Shown: positions 8,366 to 16,716, counted from the stretch's first letter. The stretch: 64,000 nt of DNA from Mesorhizobium sp. LHD-90 (GCF_030929505.1 NZ_JAVFVV010000017.1:1-64000); one strand, 5' to 3'. Made by a program: numbers and translations. Notes: a model not told the origin generated them from the letters alone.

Positions 8366-9781
8366 TTAAGCCGGCACCCGCAGAATGACGCGCAGGCCGC
8401 CCATCGGGCTGTCCTCCAGCCAGATGTCGCCGCCATGCCCGCGGGCGATGTCGCGGGCGATCGACAGGCCGAGGCCCGTCCCGCTGGAATCGAGGTTGCG
8501 GGCATTGTCGAGGCGCACGAAGGGCTTGAACACCTCCTCGCGCTTGTCGGCGGGAATGCCGGGCCCGTCGTCGTCGATCACCAGGCGCAGCGTGCCGCGC
8601 GTGTGGGTCGACTTGATGTCGATGTTCCTGGCGTAGCGGAAGGCATTGCCGGTGAGATTGGCGAGCAGCCGGCCGAAGGCGTTGGGCCGCACCTGGATGT
8701 CAGTGGCGCCGGTCAACGTGGTGGTCAGCTTGCGCTTGCGCAGCTTCGCCTCGTCGCCGAGCTTTTCGAAATAGGCGGCAAGGTCGAAGCGGGCGGGGTC
8801 CTCCAGCGCCTCGCCGCGCGCGAAGGAGAGATAACCCTCCAGCATCGCCTGCATGTCGTTAACGTCCTGGTTCAGCGCCTCCATGTCGGGTTTGGAGCCG
8901 CTCAGCGCCAATTGCAGTTTGAAGCGCGTCAGGATGGTGCGCAGATCGTGGCTGACGCCGGTCAGCATCGCCGTGCGCTGCTCGATCTGCCGCTCGATGC
9001 GCTCGCGCATCTGGATGAAGGCGTAGCCGGCGCGCCGCACCTCCTCCGCACCGCGCGGCCGGAAGTCCGGCGGCAGCGGGCGGCCCTTGCCAAAGCTCTC
9101 GGCGGCCTCGGCAAGCTGAGTGATCGGCCGCACCTGGTTGCGCAGGAACGGAATGGCGATGCCGAGCAAGAGCAGCGACGTGCCGACCATCCACACCAGG
9201 AAGATATGCGAATTCGAGGCATAGGCCTGGTTGCGCTTCACGAAGGCGCGCAGCACATTGTGCTCGAGCTGGATGCGCAGCTCGACGATCTTGGAATCGC
9301 CCACCGTGTCGATCCAGAACGGCCGGTCGATCTGGTCGCGGATTTCTTCCGACAGCGACTGGTCGAGGATGGAGAAGAACGGTTTCGGCCCGGGCGACGG
9401 CAGCGGCTCGGGCGGCAGGATGTCGACCTTCATGTCCAGCCGTTGCTGGGCGATGCGGGCGAGCTCGGAATAGTCGCCGTCGGGTGGCGGATTGGTCTCG
9501 GCCAGGTCGATGATCGCCGCGATGTCGCGCACCACCGCCGTCGACAGGCGCTGCGTCACCAATTGCCAGTGGCGTTCCATGAACACCAGCGTCACTACCG
9601 ACTGCAGCAGGATCATCGGCGCGATCACGATGATCAGCGAGCGCGCGTAGAGCCGCTTCGGCAGGAAACGCGAGACCTGCCGCCAGAATATGTTCCAGAC
9701 CTTCTGGACGAGCCTGTAGGCCGGCCCGGCGCGGCGGAGCCAGTCGGCATAGGCCGTACGATCGGTGTCCGAAGTCGCCAT
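8366..9781 (-). CDS. EnvZ-type sensor histidine kinase
   Basis: A 471-residue membrane kinase: transmembrane segment about residues 48-68, a periplasmic domain of about 130 residues, a second helix near 195-215, HAMP, a HisKA domain with the phospho-acceptor in GVSHDLRTILTRF, and an ATPase domain with N box (ANLTGNAFRYA), DDDGPGIP, FKPFVRLD and GTGLGL. In EnvZ the residue after HDLRT is Pro; here it is Ile, a position linked to phosphatase control. It is the last gene of the MarR - response regulator - DUF6074-like - kinase unit, so it is the probable partner of the regulator at 10264. Confidence 0.93.
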   Translation of the reverse strand: MATSDTDRTAYADWLRRAGPAYRLVQKVWNIFWRQVSRFLPKRLYARSLIIVIAPMILLQSVVTLVFMERHWQLVTQRLSTAVVRDIAAIIDLAETNPPPDGDYSELARIAQQRLDMKVDILPPEPLPSPGPKPFFSILDQSLSEEIRDQIDRPFWIDTVGDSKIVELRIQLEHNVLRAFVKRNQAYASNSHIFLVWMVGTSLLLLGIAIPFLRNQVRPITQLAEAAESFGKGRPLPPDFRPRGAEEVRRAGYAFIQMRERIERQIEQRTAMLTGVSHDLRTILTRFKLQLALSGSKPDMEALNQDVNDMQAMLEGYLSFARGEALEDPARFDLAAYFEKLGDEAKLRKRKLTTTLTGATDIQVRPNAFGRLLANLTGNAFRYARNIDIKSTHTRGTLRLVIDDDGPGIPADKREEVFKPFVRLDNARNLDSSGTGLGLSIARDIARGHGGDIWLEDSPMGGLRVILRVPA

Positions 9782-9786
9782 AACTT

Positions 9787-9851
9787 CCCGGTCCGCATTG
9801 GCGACCGGGTTTTCCCGGTCCGCCGCTATTCTAGTGCGGACAGGACCGGGA
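9787..9851. promoter_or_regulatory. Two consecutive hairpins upstream of the kinase gene
   Basis: CCCGGTC/GACCGGG (9787-9809) ends 6 nt before the kinase start codon, and TCCCGGTCC/GGACCGGGA (9813-9851) lies next to it. The arms share the same sequence, so alternative pairings are possible in the transcript. They fill most of the 106-bp gap between the DUF6074-like gene and the kinase gene. This may be an attenuator, or just a repeat. Confidence 0.35.
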
Positions 9852-9887
9852 GGGAACCGCGTCGCGGCCGATGACTGGAAACGCCGT

Positions 9888-10154
9888 TCAGGCCGTCACC
9901 AGTGAGCGACCTTCGACCAAGTGCTTGCGCAATTCGCCCTGCACGGCCTCGAAGAAGCGCAGCACTTCGCCCCGCGCGCTTTCCATGTCGCGCCCCTGCC
10001 GGACGAGATCCTGCAAGAGCCCGCGCGCCGTCTCCCGCCAGTAGCCGTTCGCGGCCTCGCCATTCAGCGCCGACAGTTTTTCGGCCGTGCGCCGCACCAG
10101 CGCGATACGCCGGTCGATCGGAAAGCCGAGCAGCCGCGCCGATTGATCATGCAT
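9888..10154 (-). CDS. DUF6074-like small protein
   Basis: An 88-residue soluble protein found in rhizobia, with the pattern LLGFPIDRRIALVRRTAEKLS, a central GYWRE and a C-terminal VLRFFEAVQGELRK helix; I match it to DUF6074 from memory. No function is known. The ATG at 10154 follows a GGGGA stretch; an in-frame ATG at 10229 would add 25 residues without family resemblance. It sits between response regulator and kinase genes on the same strand, which suggests co-expression but does not prove a part in signalling. Confidence 0.7.
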   Translation of the reverse strand: MHDQSARLLGFPIDRRIALVRRTAEKLSALNGEAANGYWRETARGLLQDLVRQGRDMESARGEVLRFFEAVQGELRKHLVEGRSLVTA

Positions 10155-10263
10155 GAATAGTCCCCACTCCGCTACACGCGGCGAATCACGACCTGCCGCG
10201 CCGCAAGACTGATTGGTGGGTTCAAACAAATGCTTAACGGCGTGACTTGAACCGCCGGACGAA

Positions 10264-10968
10264 CTATTCCACGCTCAGCCGGTAGCCGACGCCGCGCACC
10301 GTCTGCAGCCAGACGGGATTGGCCGGATCGCGCTCGATCTTGCGGCGCAGCCGGTTGATCTGCACGTCGATGGTGCGCTCGCTGACGTCGGCCTCGCCCG
10401 CCACCAGTTCGTGCCGAGGGATGGTCTCGCCGGCGCGGGTGGCGAAGATCGCCAGAATCTCCTGCTCGCGGTCGGTGAGCTTCAGCGGCTCGCCGCCCTT
10501 CTTCAATTCGCGCCGGGCGATCTGGAAGGTGTATGGCCCGAACACAAGCTGCTCGAGCTTGGGCGTCGCCGCCGGGCCGCCGCGCCGCAGGATGTTGTTG
10601 ATGCGCAGGATCAGCTCGCGCGGATCGAAAGGTTTCGGCAGGTAGTCGTCGGCGCCGGCCTCCAGCCCGGCGATGCGGCTGTCGGTCTCCGACAGCGCGG
10701 TCAGCATCAGGATCGGCACGGTCTTTTCGGCGCGCAGCGAGCGGGTCAGGTCGACGCCGGTTTCGCCGGGCATCATCACGTCGAGGATGAGCAGGTCGAA
10801 ATCCAGGCCCCTGAGGTGCCGGCGCGCCTCCTCGGCGGTGCCGGCGACGGTGATGCGGAACCCGTTCTCGGTCAGGTATTGCTTGAGCAGGTTGCGGATG
10901 CGGGTGTCGTCGTCGACCACCAGAAGATGCGGCGCGTCGTCGCCGGGTGCGGAAGACAAGTCGGCCAT
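10264..10968 (-). CDS. OmpR-type response regulator, PetR-like
   Basis: A 234-residue two-domain regulator. The receiver domain (about 14-130) has the acidic pair in LLVVDDDTRIR, phospho-acceptor Asp in LLILDVMMPG, the Thr in MLTALS and the Lys in LPKPFDP. The winged-helix domain (about 140-232) ends RTIDVQINRLRRKIERDP...VRGVGYRL. It starts 1 bp after the MarR gene. A MarR gene followed by an OmpR-type gene recalls Rhodobacter petP-petR, which lies next to the bc1 operon there; here petABC is about 33 kb away. Confidence 0.92.
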   Translation of the reverse strand: MADLSSAPGDDAPHLLVVDDDTRIRNLLKQYLTENGFRITVAGTAEEARRHLRGLDFDLLILDVMMPGETGVDLTRSLRAEKTVPILMLTALSETDSRIAGLEAGADDYLPKPFDPRELILRINNILRRGGPAATPKLEQLVFGPYTFQIARRELKKGGEPLKLTDREQEILAIFATRAGETIPRHELVAGEADVSERTIDVQINRLRRKIERDPANPVWLQTVRGVGYRLSVE

Positions 10969-10969
10969 C

Positions 10970-11500
10970 TCAGCCTTCTCCCTCGTTGCTGTCCTGTTGC
11001 CCGACGGCGAGCTGGTCGATCTGCGGCCTCAACTCGGCATTGACCATCGCCTTCAGGAAATCCTCGACCGTGGCGCGCTCGCCATCCTTGATGGACTTCA
11101 ATGCGGCATCGATGCGGCGCGACTGTGGCCGCGCCAGGTCGAGCGCCAGTTGCCGGCCCTTCTGGGTCGGATAGAGCTCGCGCTGCCGCCGGTCGCGCGG
11201 CCCGGGCACCTGGATGATGTAGCCGGCGTCGATGAGCTGCTTCAATACCCGCGCCAGGCTCTGCTTGGTGATCTGCAGCACGTCGAGCAGTTCGGCAACC
11301 GTAAGCCCCGGCTTGCGATTGACGAAATGCAGCACGCGGTGATGCGCCCGGCCGAAACCGTAGGCTTCAAGGATCTGGTCGGGGTCCGAGGTGAAATCCC
11401 GATAAGCGAAGAAAAACAGCTCGATGATGGACAAGTCGACGCCGTCCTCGCCGCCAAGCGGCGTGCGGATCGGCTTTGCGGGCGGGTTGCGATCGGCCAT
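10970..11500 (-). CDS. MarR family regulator, PetP-like
   Basis: A 176-residue winged-helix repressor/activator. The recognition region is LTVAELLDVLQITKQSLARVLKQL (shown at 11222-11293), followed by the wing with PGPRDRRQRELYPT. An ATG five residues upstream exists, but MADRNPP fits better. It is the first gene of the two-component operon and divergent from ilvE. The 7-bp inverted repeat at 11524 lies directly in front of it and is a good candidate for its own operator. Its ligand is unknown. Confidence 0.9.
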   Translation of the reverse strand: MADRNPPAKPIRTPLGGEDGVDLSIIELFFFAYRDFTSDPDQILEAYGFGRAHHRVLHFVNRKPGLTVAELLDVLQITKQSLARVLKQLIDAGYIIQVPGPRDRRQRELYPTQKGRQLALDLARPQSRRIDAALKSIKDGERATVEDFLKAMVNAELRPQIDQLAVGQQDSNEGEG

Positions 11501-11523
11501 GCGTATCCTGAACAATGAAAATT

Positions 11524-11544
11524 TATGTCAGCCTTGTTGACATA
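11524..11544. promoter_or_regulatory. Inverted repeat in the marR/ilvE divergent promoter region
   Basis: TATGTCA and TGACATA are separated by 7 nt, a dyad of the size bound by MarR dimers, centred 34 bp upstream of the MarR start. The right arm overlaps a TTGACA hexamer. The 242-bp region between the divergent genes is AT-rich compared with its flanks, as expected for promoters. Confidence 0.6.
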
Positions 11545-11742
11545 TTTTATGGCTGCTGGTAATTTTTGGCAAGCTTTTCGGTCGATTGCGACCGAAAAGG
11601 AAAGTCCGCGCCGCATTTTTCGACGTTTCGTGAGTTTGCGTCGGCTGCCCCACGGGCCTAATCTTTCTCGATCCAGGGCAGCCGCTGCGCCGACCGCCCG
11701 TAATGATAATCAACACCGGGCCGCGGCCCGAGGGAGGCAGAA

Positions 11743-12636
11743 ATGGCATCCGTTCCCTTCGATCAACTCGACGGCTTTATCTGGATGAACGGCGAGTTCG
11801 TCAAATGGGCCGACGCGAAAATCCACGTGCTTACCCATGGCCTGCACTATGCCAGCGCCGTGTTCGAGGGCGAGCGCGCCTATGGCGGCGAGATCTTCAA
11901 GCTCACCCAGCACACCGAGCGCCTGCATGAATCGGCGCGCATCCTCGGCTTCACCATTCCCTACAGCGTCGCCGAGATCGACGACGCCTGCCAAAAACTG
12001 TTGAAGATGCAGGGATTCACCGACGCCTATGTGCGTCCGATCGCCTGGCGCGGCAGCGAGCAGATGGGCGTCTCGGCGCAGAACAACAAGATCAACTGCG
12101 CGATCGCCATCTGGCAGTGGCCCAGCTACTTCGACCCGGCGCAGAAGATGAAGGGCATCCGCCTCGACATCGCCGAATGGCGCCGTCCCGACCCGCGCAC
12201 CATCCCCTCCAAGGCGAAGGCCGCCGGCCTCTACATGATCTGCACGCTGTCGAAGCACGCGGCGGAAGCCAAGGGCTACGCCGACGCCATGATGTTCGAC
12301 TGGCGCGGCTACGTCGCCGAGGCCACCGGCGCCAACCTGTTCTTCATCAAGGACGGCAAGATCCATACGCCGCTGCCGGACTGCTTCCTCAACGGCATCA
12401 CCCGCCAGACGGTGATCGAACTTGCACGCCGCCGCGGCCTCGAAGTGTTCGAGCGCGCCATCAAGGAAGAGGAACTGCCGGGCTTCGAGCAGTGTTTCCT
12501 CACCGGCTCGGCCGCCGAGGTGACGCCGGTCGCCGAGATCGGCCCCTACACGTTCCAGCCGGGCGAGATCACCCGCCTGCTGATGGACGACTATTCGGCG
12601 GAAGTGCAGCCGAAGCGGGCAATCGCCGCGGAGTAA
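11743..12636 (+). CDS. ilvE: Branched-chain amino acid aminotransferase
   Basis: A 297-residue fold-type IV PLP aminotransferase that interconverts Val/Leu/Ile and their 2-oxo acids. The PLP lysine is in SKAKAAGLYM, the YVAEATGANLF segment and the C-terminal CFLTGSAAEVTPV are family hallmarks, and HGLHYASAVFEGERAY marks the N-terminal domain. A GGGAGG precedes the ATG. D-amino-acid transaminase is the main alternative in this fold, but the N-terminal pattern favours IlvE. A strong terminator follows at 12670. Confidence 0.92.
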   Translation: MASVPFDQLDGFIWMNGEFVKWADAKIHVLTHGLHYASAVFEGERAYGGEIFKLTQHTERLHESARILGFTIPYSVAEIDDACQKLLKMQGFTDAYVRPIAWRGSEQMGVSAQNNKINCAIAIWQWPSYFDPAQKMKGIRLDIAEWRRPDPRTIPSKAKAAGLYMICTLSKHAAEAKGYADAMMFDWRGYVAEATGANLFFIKDGKIHTPLPDCFLNGITRQTVIELARRRGLEVFERAIKEEELPGFEQCFLTGSAAEVTPVAEIGPYTFQPGEITRLLMDDYSAEVQPKRAIAAE

Positions 12637-12669
12637 CGGCAGCCATAACCCGATGACAAAGGGCAGGCC

Positions 12670-12695
12670 AACGGGGGCGCACGGCCCCCGTTTCT
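12670..12695 (+). terminator. Rho-independent terminator after ilvE
   Basis: AACGGGGGC pairs perfectly with GCCCCCGTT around a 5-nt loop, followed by TTTCTGTT. It lies 34 bp after the ilvE stop. Confidence 0.85.
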
Positions 12696-12793
12696 GTTGA
12701 TTGCAAGAACCCTCGTTTGACTTTGCTGGAAATTGCGCCCCTTCTACGCATGCTCGACTCGTAGGCGAGCGGCGACTAATGCGAGGGAGATTT

Positions 12794-13108
12794 ATGGAAA
12801 CGCTTCTTCCGATCATCGTTCAGGTGATCACCGGTATCATTGGCGGCCAGGCGGTCGGTGCTGCGTTGACGCAGGCCGCAATGGGTCAGCTTCCAAAAAT
12901 TCTCGGCGGCGCGATCGGTGGCGTCGGCGGCGCGGCGATTCTCGGTAGCCTCCTCGGTGGCGGTGCAGTCGATCCGGCGGCGGCGGCGGCAACGGCAGGT
13001 GGCATCGGCAATGCGCTGAACCTCAACAACATTATCGGCGGCGCCGGCGGCGGCGCCATCCTGACGGCGATCATCGGCATGGTGATGAAGGCGATGAACA
13101 AGGCCTGA
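12794..13108 (+). CDS. Small Gly/Ala-rich hydrophobic protein
   Basis: A 104-residue protein that I do not recognise. It is almost entirely hydrophobic and small: IIVQVITGIIGGQAVGAAL at the start, a GGAIGGVGGAAILGSLLGGG stretch in the middle and ILTAIIGMVMKAMNKA at the end, giving two to three short membrane-compatible helices with many GxxxG-like contacts. A GAGGGAGA ribosome site stands 5 nt before the ATG. It is flanked by terminators on both sides, so it is probably monocistronic. No function is proposed. Confidence 0.75.
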   Translation: METLLPIIVQVITGIIGGQAVGAALTQAAMGQLPKILGGAIGGVGGAAILGSLLGGGAVDPAAAAATAGGIGNALNLNNIIGGAGGGAILTAIIGMVMKAMNKA

Positions 13109-13128
13109 GGCCCCAAAAAACCCCGGCA

Positions 13129-13152
13129 GGGCAAGGCGCCAGCGCCTTGCCC
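13129..13152. terminator. Long hairpin after the Gly-rich protein gene
   Basis: GGGCAAGGCGC pairs perfectly with GCGCCTTGCCC across CA. An A-run precedes it (13115-13120), but no T-run follows on the plus strand. Confidence 0.6.
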
Positions 13153-13324
13153 GTTCACTCTCCGTCATTCCTGCGCCGGCATCCGGTGATGTTGGATTAT
13201 TTGTCTCCTAAATTCAAAGCGCTGTGTTTGATGCGGAAGATCGCCCGCGGCGCTTTCCATTCGCCTCGCTCCATAGCATAGGAAAGACCGGGCCGGCTGT
13301 TCGGTCCGGCATCCGAGGAGCGGC

Positions 13325-13972
13325 ATGGGCAATCTCAACGCGGGCATCGTTCCCGTCACCCCTTTCGCGCAGAACTGCACGATCCTGTTCGACGACGAGA
13401 CCAAGGAGGGCGTGGTCGTCGACCCAGGCGGCGACGTGGAGCGCATTCTCGCCGCCGTCCGCGACAACGGCTTCGACATCAAGGCGATCTGGATCACTCA
13501 CGGCCATATCGACCATGCCGGCGGCGCCATGGACCTGAAGGACGCACTCGGCGTCGACATTATCGGCCCACATGAGGACGACCGGCAGTTGCTCGCCAAT
13601 CTGGAGCAGCAGGCGGTGCGCTTCGGCCTGCCCGGCGGGGTGCGCAATTGCGTGCCGGACCGCTATCTCACCGAGGGCGAGACCGTTTCCTTCGGCGGTC
13701 ACGTCTTCGAGGTGCTGCATTGCCCGGGCCACGCGCCCGGCCACGTCGTCTTCTTCAACCGCGCGGCGAAGTTCGCCCATGTCGGCGACGTGCTGTTCCA
13801 CGGTTCGGTGGGCCGCACCGACCTGCCCGGCGGCAACCACGCCACGCTGATCGCCTCGATCAGGAACAAGCTGCTGCCGCTCGGCGACGACGTCGGCTTC
13901 ATCTGCGGCCACGGCCCGGGCGGGCGTTTTGGCGAGGAGCGGCGCAGCAATCCGTTTTTGGTAGGGGAGTAG
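13325..13972 (+). CDS. MBL-fold hydrolase, glyoxalase II-like
   Basis: A 215-residue metallo-beta-lactamase fold enzyme of the GloB-like/YcbL group. Metal ligands are visible as THGHIDHAGG (about residues 59-68), the His in HCPGHAPGHVVFF, the Asp in HVGDVLF and the final CGHGPGG. Such proteins hydrolyse thioesters such as S-lactoylglutathione. A GGAG precedes the ATG. The last three codons and the stop lie inside an 8-bp tandem repeat. Confidence 0.88.
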   Translation: MGNLNAGIVPVTPFAQNCTILFDDETKEGVVVDPGGDVERILAAVRDNGFDIKAIWITHGHIDHAGGAMDLKDALGVDIIGPHEDDRQLLANLEQQAVRFGLPGGVRNCVPDRYLTEGETVSFGGHVFEVLHCPGHAPGHVVFFNRAAKFAHVGDVLFHGSVGRTDLPGGNHATLIASIRNKLLPLGDDVGFICGHGPGGRFGEERRSNPFLVGE

Positions 13973-14012
13973 GGGAGTAGGGGAGTAGGGGAGTAGGGGA
14001 GTAGGGGAGTAG
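13961..14012. repeat. 8-bp tandem repeat, 6.5 copies, containing the stop codon of the MBL gene
   Basis: Six perfect copies of GTAGGGGA plus GTAG. The TAG in the second unit (13970-13972) is the stop codon of the MBL-fold gene. The unit reads a TAG or reaches one quickly in all three frames, so changes in copy number should not extend the protein. Confidence 0.95.
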
Positions 14013-14110
14013 AAAAGGATCGAGACCTCGCAAGACCCGTCAATGGATTGCAGCCACCGCAGTCTTTTTTTGCAGAAGTCTCAGAACGTATCCCCGAGCG
14101 GATATCTTTG

Positions 14111-14139
14111 CTGCCTTACTGCCTTACTGCCTTACTGCC
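14111..14139. repeat. 8-bp tandem repeat, 3.6 copies, containing the stop codon of the BKACE gene
   Basis: Three copies of CTGCCTTA plus CTGCC. The complement supplies the last five residues (RAVRQ) and the TAA stop of the minus-strand gene starting at 14843. Confidence 0.9.
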
Positions 14140-14843
14140 CTGAAAATCCCCGCGGCCGCCGCGACCATCGCCGCATTGCCGGCGGCGATTGTCCCGTCCG
14201 GCAGGGTGTGGCCGTCCTCCAGCCCGACCCGCGTCGACCAGCGCCGCGCCGCCGCAAGTTCAACAAACGGCCAGACCGTCGCGTTCTCGCCATGGAGCAG
14301 GATCGGCTTGCGCATCCGCGCGGCCTCGAGCACCGCAAAGATGTCGTCGGCTACCGCCCTCGCCTCTTCAAAATCTTGCCCGGATATTTCGATCAGCACG
14401 CGTAGAACCCGTCCGCCGTGCTCCAGGCCGACAAGGCGCTCCGCGTCGGCGACCGACGCCAGCCCGGCCTCGATGCCGACCCCGCACCGGCTGAGGCGTT
14501 CCATTACACCCGGCGCATCGGATTCCGAAAGATTTACAGAGGCATAGTCCGGCAGCTCGGCCCAGCCGTCGATCGCCGCGCGCGTTTGCGCCTCGTCGGC
14601 CTCGATCCAGGCGCCGGTAGACACGCCGATCAGCGTGCCGGGACAGGCTTTTCGCACCAGCGGAATGGTGGCGTCGATCGCAAAAAGACTCTCGCGGCCG
14701 TCGGCGCGCGGGTGGATGTGCAGTTCGGCGGCGCCCGCCCCCACGCAGGCGGCGCCATCCCTCGCCATCGCTTCCGCCGTCAGCGGCAAGGCAGCGTGGT
14801 AGCCAGCGGGGCGTGCGCCGTTGATACAGGCCTGGACGATCAT
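14124..14843 (-). CDS. BKACE family beta-keto acid cleavage enzyme (DUF849)
   Basis: A 239-residue TIM-barrel protein of the family of 3-keto-5-aminohexanoate cleavage enzyme, which condenses a beta-keto acid with acetyl-CoA using zinc. The metal-binding HxH occurs in AELHIHPRADG and the distal Glu in RVGLEDGHTLPDG. It is shorter than the usual 270-310 residues, so it may represent a compact subfamily with another substrate. A GAGGG ribosome site is present. No lysine-fermentation neighbours are seen. The C-terminus is encoded by a tandem repeat. Confidence 0.85.
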   Translation of the reverse strand: MIVQACINGARPAGYHAALPLTAEAMARDGAACVGAGAAELHIHPRADGRESLFAIDATIPLVRKACPGTLIGVSTGAWIEADEAQTRAAIDGWAELPDYASVNLSESDAPGVMERLSRCGVGIEAGLASVADAERLVGLEHGGRVLRVLIEISGQDFEEARAVADDIFAVLEAARMRKPILLHGENATVWPFVELAAARRWSTRVGLEDGHTLPDGTIAAGNAAMVAAAAGIFRAVRQ

Positions 14844-15181
14844 TTGCTGCCCTCGCTGAAGATTATCAACAGTTTAGCAAGTGCGAACGCGGCGGTGTAG
14901 CACCGGAACCATGGCAACTGACGCATCCTGCCGGCACGCGAGGATCTCGGCGCTACCGCGTTTCAGATCCGCGTGAAGTCCCCAAAATAAAGCTGTTTCA
15001 AATATTTAACGCACGAGAAACGCGAAAAGAACGGGACGGGCTTGATTCCGCCCCCCAAAAATGTCGGACGCAGCGCAGAGAAGCCGATAGTAGGACGCTT
15101 TTGGGTATTTTGCGCTTCTCGCACACAGCAAAAAAGGCGCCGCCTTTCGGCGACGCCATCGTGAACCGGTTTGCCGGACGA
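14844..15181. other. Intergenic region, 338 bp
   Basis: No reading frame with a ribosome site. The right end holds the terminator of the BA14K-like gene. The rest includes an AT-richer patch around 14980-15010 and no repeat I can define. Confidence 0.5.
15130..15157 (-). terminator. Rho-independent terminator of the BA14K-like gene
   Basis: Read on the minus strand: GGCGTCGCC, loop GAAA, GGCGGCGCC, then six T. The stem has one wobble pair. It lies 24 bp after the stop at 15182. Confidence 0.85.
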
Positions 15182-15634
15182 TCAATTGGCCTGGCAGAAG
15201 TACCGCTGGCCGTCATAGCCTGTGAACGTGCCGGTGCGCGCGTTGAACGAACGGTAGCGGCTTTCGCAATAGTCGTACCACTCCGGCGACCACGGCTCGA
15301 GCGCGCCAGTCGCATAGACCACTTCCGGCTCGCGAACGTAATAGCGGCGGACCGGACCCTCGCGGTAGAGGCGGCGGACCGGCTCGCGGTATACCGGCTC
15401 CGGCTCGTAGTAGTCCGGTTCGTAGTAGCGCCGTTCGGGCGCGGTGGCGACGCCGGCGGCGAGCGCGCCGACCGCCAGTCCGAGCACGCCGGCCGCCACG
15501 AGATCGCCATCCGAATTGTAGTGGCGGTAGCCATTGCGGCGCCAGCCGTCACCCGCCTGGGCGGCGGGCAACGCCGACAGCGTGGTGGCGGCTGCGGCGA
15601 GGCCGAGCACGGCGATCTTGGTCAAACGGTTCAT
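15182..15634 (-). CDS. BA14K-like secreted protein
   Basis: A 150-residue exported protein with a signal peptide (AVLGLAAAATTLSALPAAQAG) and a Gly/Ala hydrophobic helix near residues 48-62. A Tyr/Arg/Pro-rich linker follows, then the C-terminal BA14K motif, WSPEWYDYCESRYRSFN followed by TGTFTGYDGQRYFC. The Brucella 14-kDa namesake is immunoreactive with lectin-like activity. The two cysteines probably form a disulfide. A GGAG ribosome site and its own terminator indicate a monocistronic unit. Confidence 0.88.
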   Translation of the reverse strand: MNRLTKIAVLGLAAAATTLSALPAAQAGDGWRRNGYRHYNSDGDLVAAGVLGLAVGALAAGVATAPERRYYEPDYYEPEPVYREPVRRLYREGPVRRYYVREPEVVYATGALEPWSPEWYDYCESRYRSFNARTGTFTGYDGQRYFCQAN

Positions 15635-15800
15635 TTCGGTCTCCTACGACTGACGGGCGTCGGCGCGAGGCGCGTCGCCCAGTGTCAGGCAGAGAATACG
15701 GGGCCGCTCCTGAACGCAGGCTGAACGCCGCATCGGGCAAAATCATGGCCGGCCCGGCACATGCGCCGCCGATACCGGCAGATCCGCCAACGGACCTCGC

Positions 15801-15837
15801 AAAAAAATACGCGAAACGCCGCGGCTCCAGCGCGGCG
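15801..15837 (-). terminator. Probable terminator of the first cold-shock gene
   Basis: On the minus strand, CGCCGCG pairs with CGCGGCG over a 12-nt loop and is followed by TTTCGCGTATTTTTTT. It lies 28 bp past the stop at 15865. Confidence 0.6.
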
Positions 15838-15864
15838 CGGCGGCGAAGCGTTTCCGTCCGGGAT

Positions 15865-16077
15865 CTAGCCGACGGTCAGGTTGACCGCCTTCGGCCCCTT
15901 GCCGCGCTTGTCCGGCTCGGTGTCGAAGGACACCTTCTGCCCGTCCTCGAGCCCCGGCAGTCCGGAGGACTGCACGGCCGAGATATGGACGAACACATCC
16001 TTGCCGCCATCGTCGGGCGTGATGAAACCGAAGCCCTTTGCATGGTTGAAGAACTTGACGGTGCCTTGTTGCGGCAT
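15865..16077 (-). CDS. Cold-shock protein, CspA family
   Basis: A 70-residue single cold-shock domain that binds single-stranded nucleic acid. RNP1 (KGFGFITPD) and RNP2 (DVFVHISAV) are intact. The ATG at 16077 has an AAGAGGAG ribosome site; an in-frame ATG 7 codons upstream is less likely. It has a long leader and a near twin 430 bp away on the same strand. Confidence 0.95.
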   Translation of the reverse strand: MPQQGTVKFFNHAKGFGFITPDDGGKDVFVHISAVQSSGLPGLEDGQKVSFDTEPDKRGKGPKAVNLTVG

Positions 16078-16503
16078 GGGTGACTCCTCTTGACCCAAAA
16101 CGAAGTCCGGCGGGGTTCGCCCGCCTGGCTCCCGGTCATCCGGAGTGGAGAAGAAACTGACTGGTCGCGCCCGGGGCCTGGCCAGTGCCCTCTTAGTATT
16201 CTCTACCGCGCTTCGCCGGCGCTTTCAGCAAGCGCCGCCGCATGCCATTCCCGTCTCCGGGCCCGCAAAATGCCCGAGATCGCGATTAGTCCTTCATTTT
16301 TAAGGAACGGGCAAGCGAAAGTTTTCCCCGCCGGCACCACTGCGCGACGAAGTTGCTCTGCAAGCATTAGAGTGCCGCGGTAAGGCGAGCCGGCTGGACC
16401 GGTCTAAGCACCGCGGGAATGCTTCAGACATGGGATCGGCGCGGCGGTCAAACCGCCACGCCGTGCTTGTCGTTGGGCCACGCCGGAAAGGGCGCGCGCT
16501 ACC
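16078..16503. other. Leader and promoter region of the first cold-shock gene, 426 bp
   Basis: No gene seen. The gap is long for one promoter and fits the long structured leaders typical of cspA genes. A GGCGGT-CAA-ACCGCC hairpin at 16443-16457 may end the transcript of the second cold-shock gene. AT-rich stretches occur near 16290-16330. Confidence 0.5.
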
Positions 16504-16716
16504 TCACGATGCGCGGAGGTTGACCGCCTTCGGGCCCTTGCCCATGCGGTCGGGCTCGACGTCGAAGGACACCTTCTGGCCATCGACCAGCGTGCGCAGG
16601 CCCGACTTCTCGATCGCCGAAATATGGACGAACACGTCCTTGGCGCCACCGTCCGGCGTGATGAATCCGAAGCCTTTGGTGGCGTTGAAAAATTTGACGG
16701 TTCCCGTCTGGGACAT
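16504..16716 (-). CDS. Cold-shock protein, CspA family (second copy)
   Basis: A 70-residue protein closely similar to the neighbour at 15865, with RNP1 (KGFGFITPD) and RNP2 (DVFVHISAI). Differences cluster in the [13 protein letters not shown] loop region and the C-terminus (NLRAS). GAAGGAGC-like bases precede the ATG. The two tandem copies, each with its own 400-bp upstream region, suggest an old duplication with separate regulation. Confidence 0.95.
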   Translation of the reverse strand: MSQTGTVKFFNATKGFGFITPDGGAKDVFVHISAIEKSGLRTLVDGQKVSFDVEPDRMGKGPKAVNLRAS

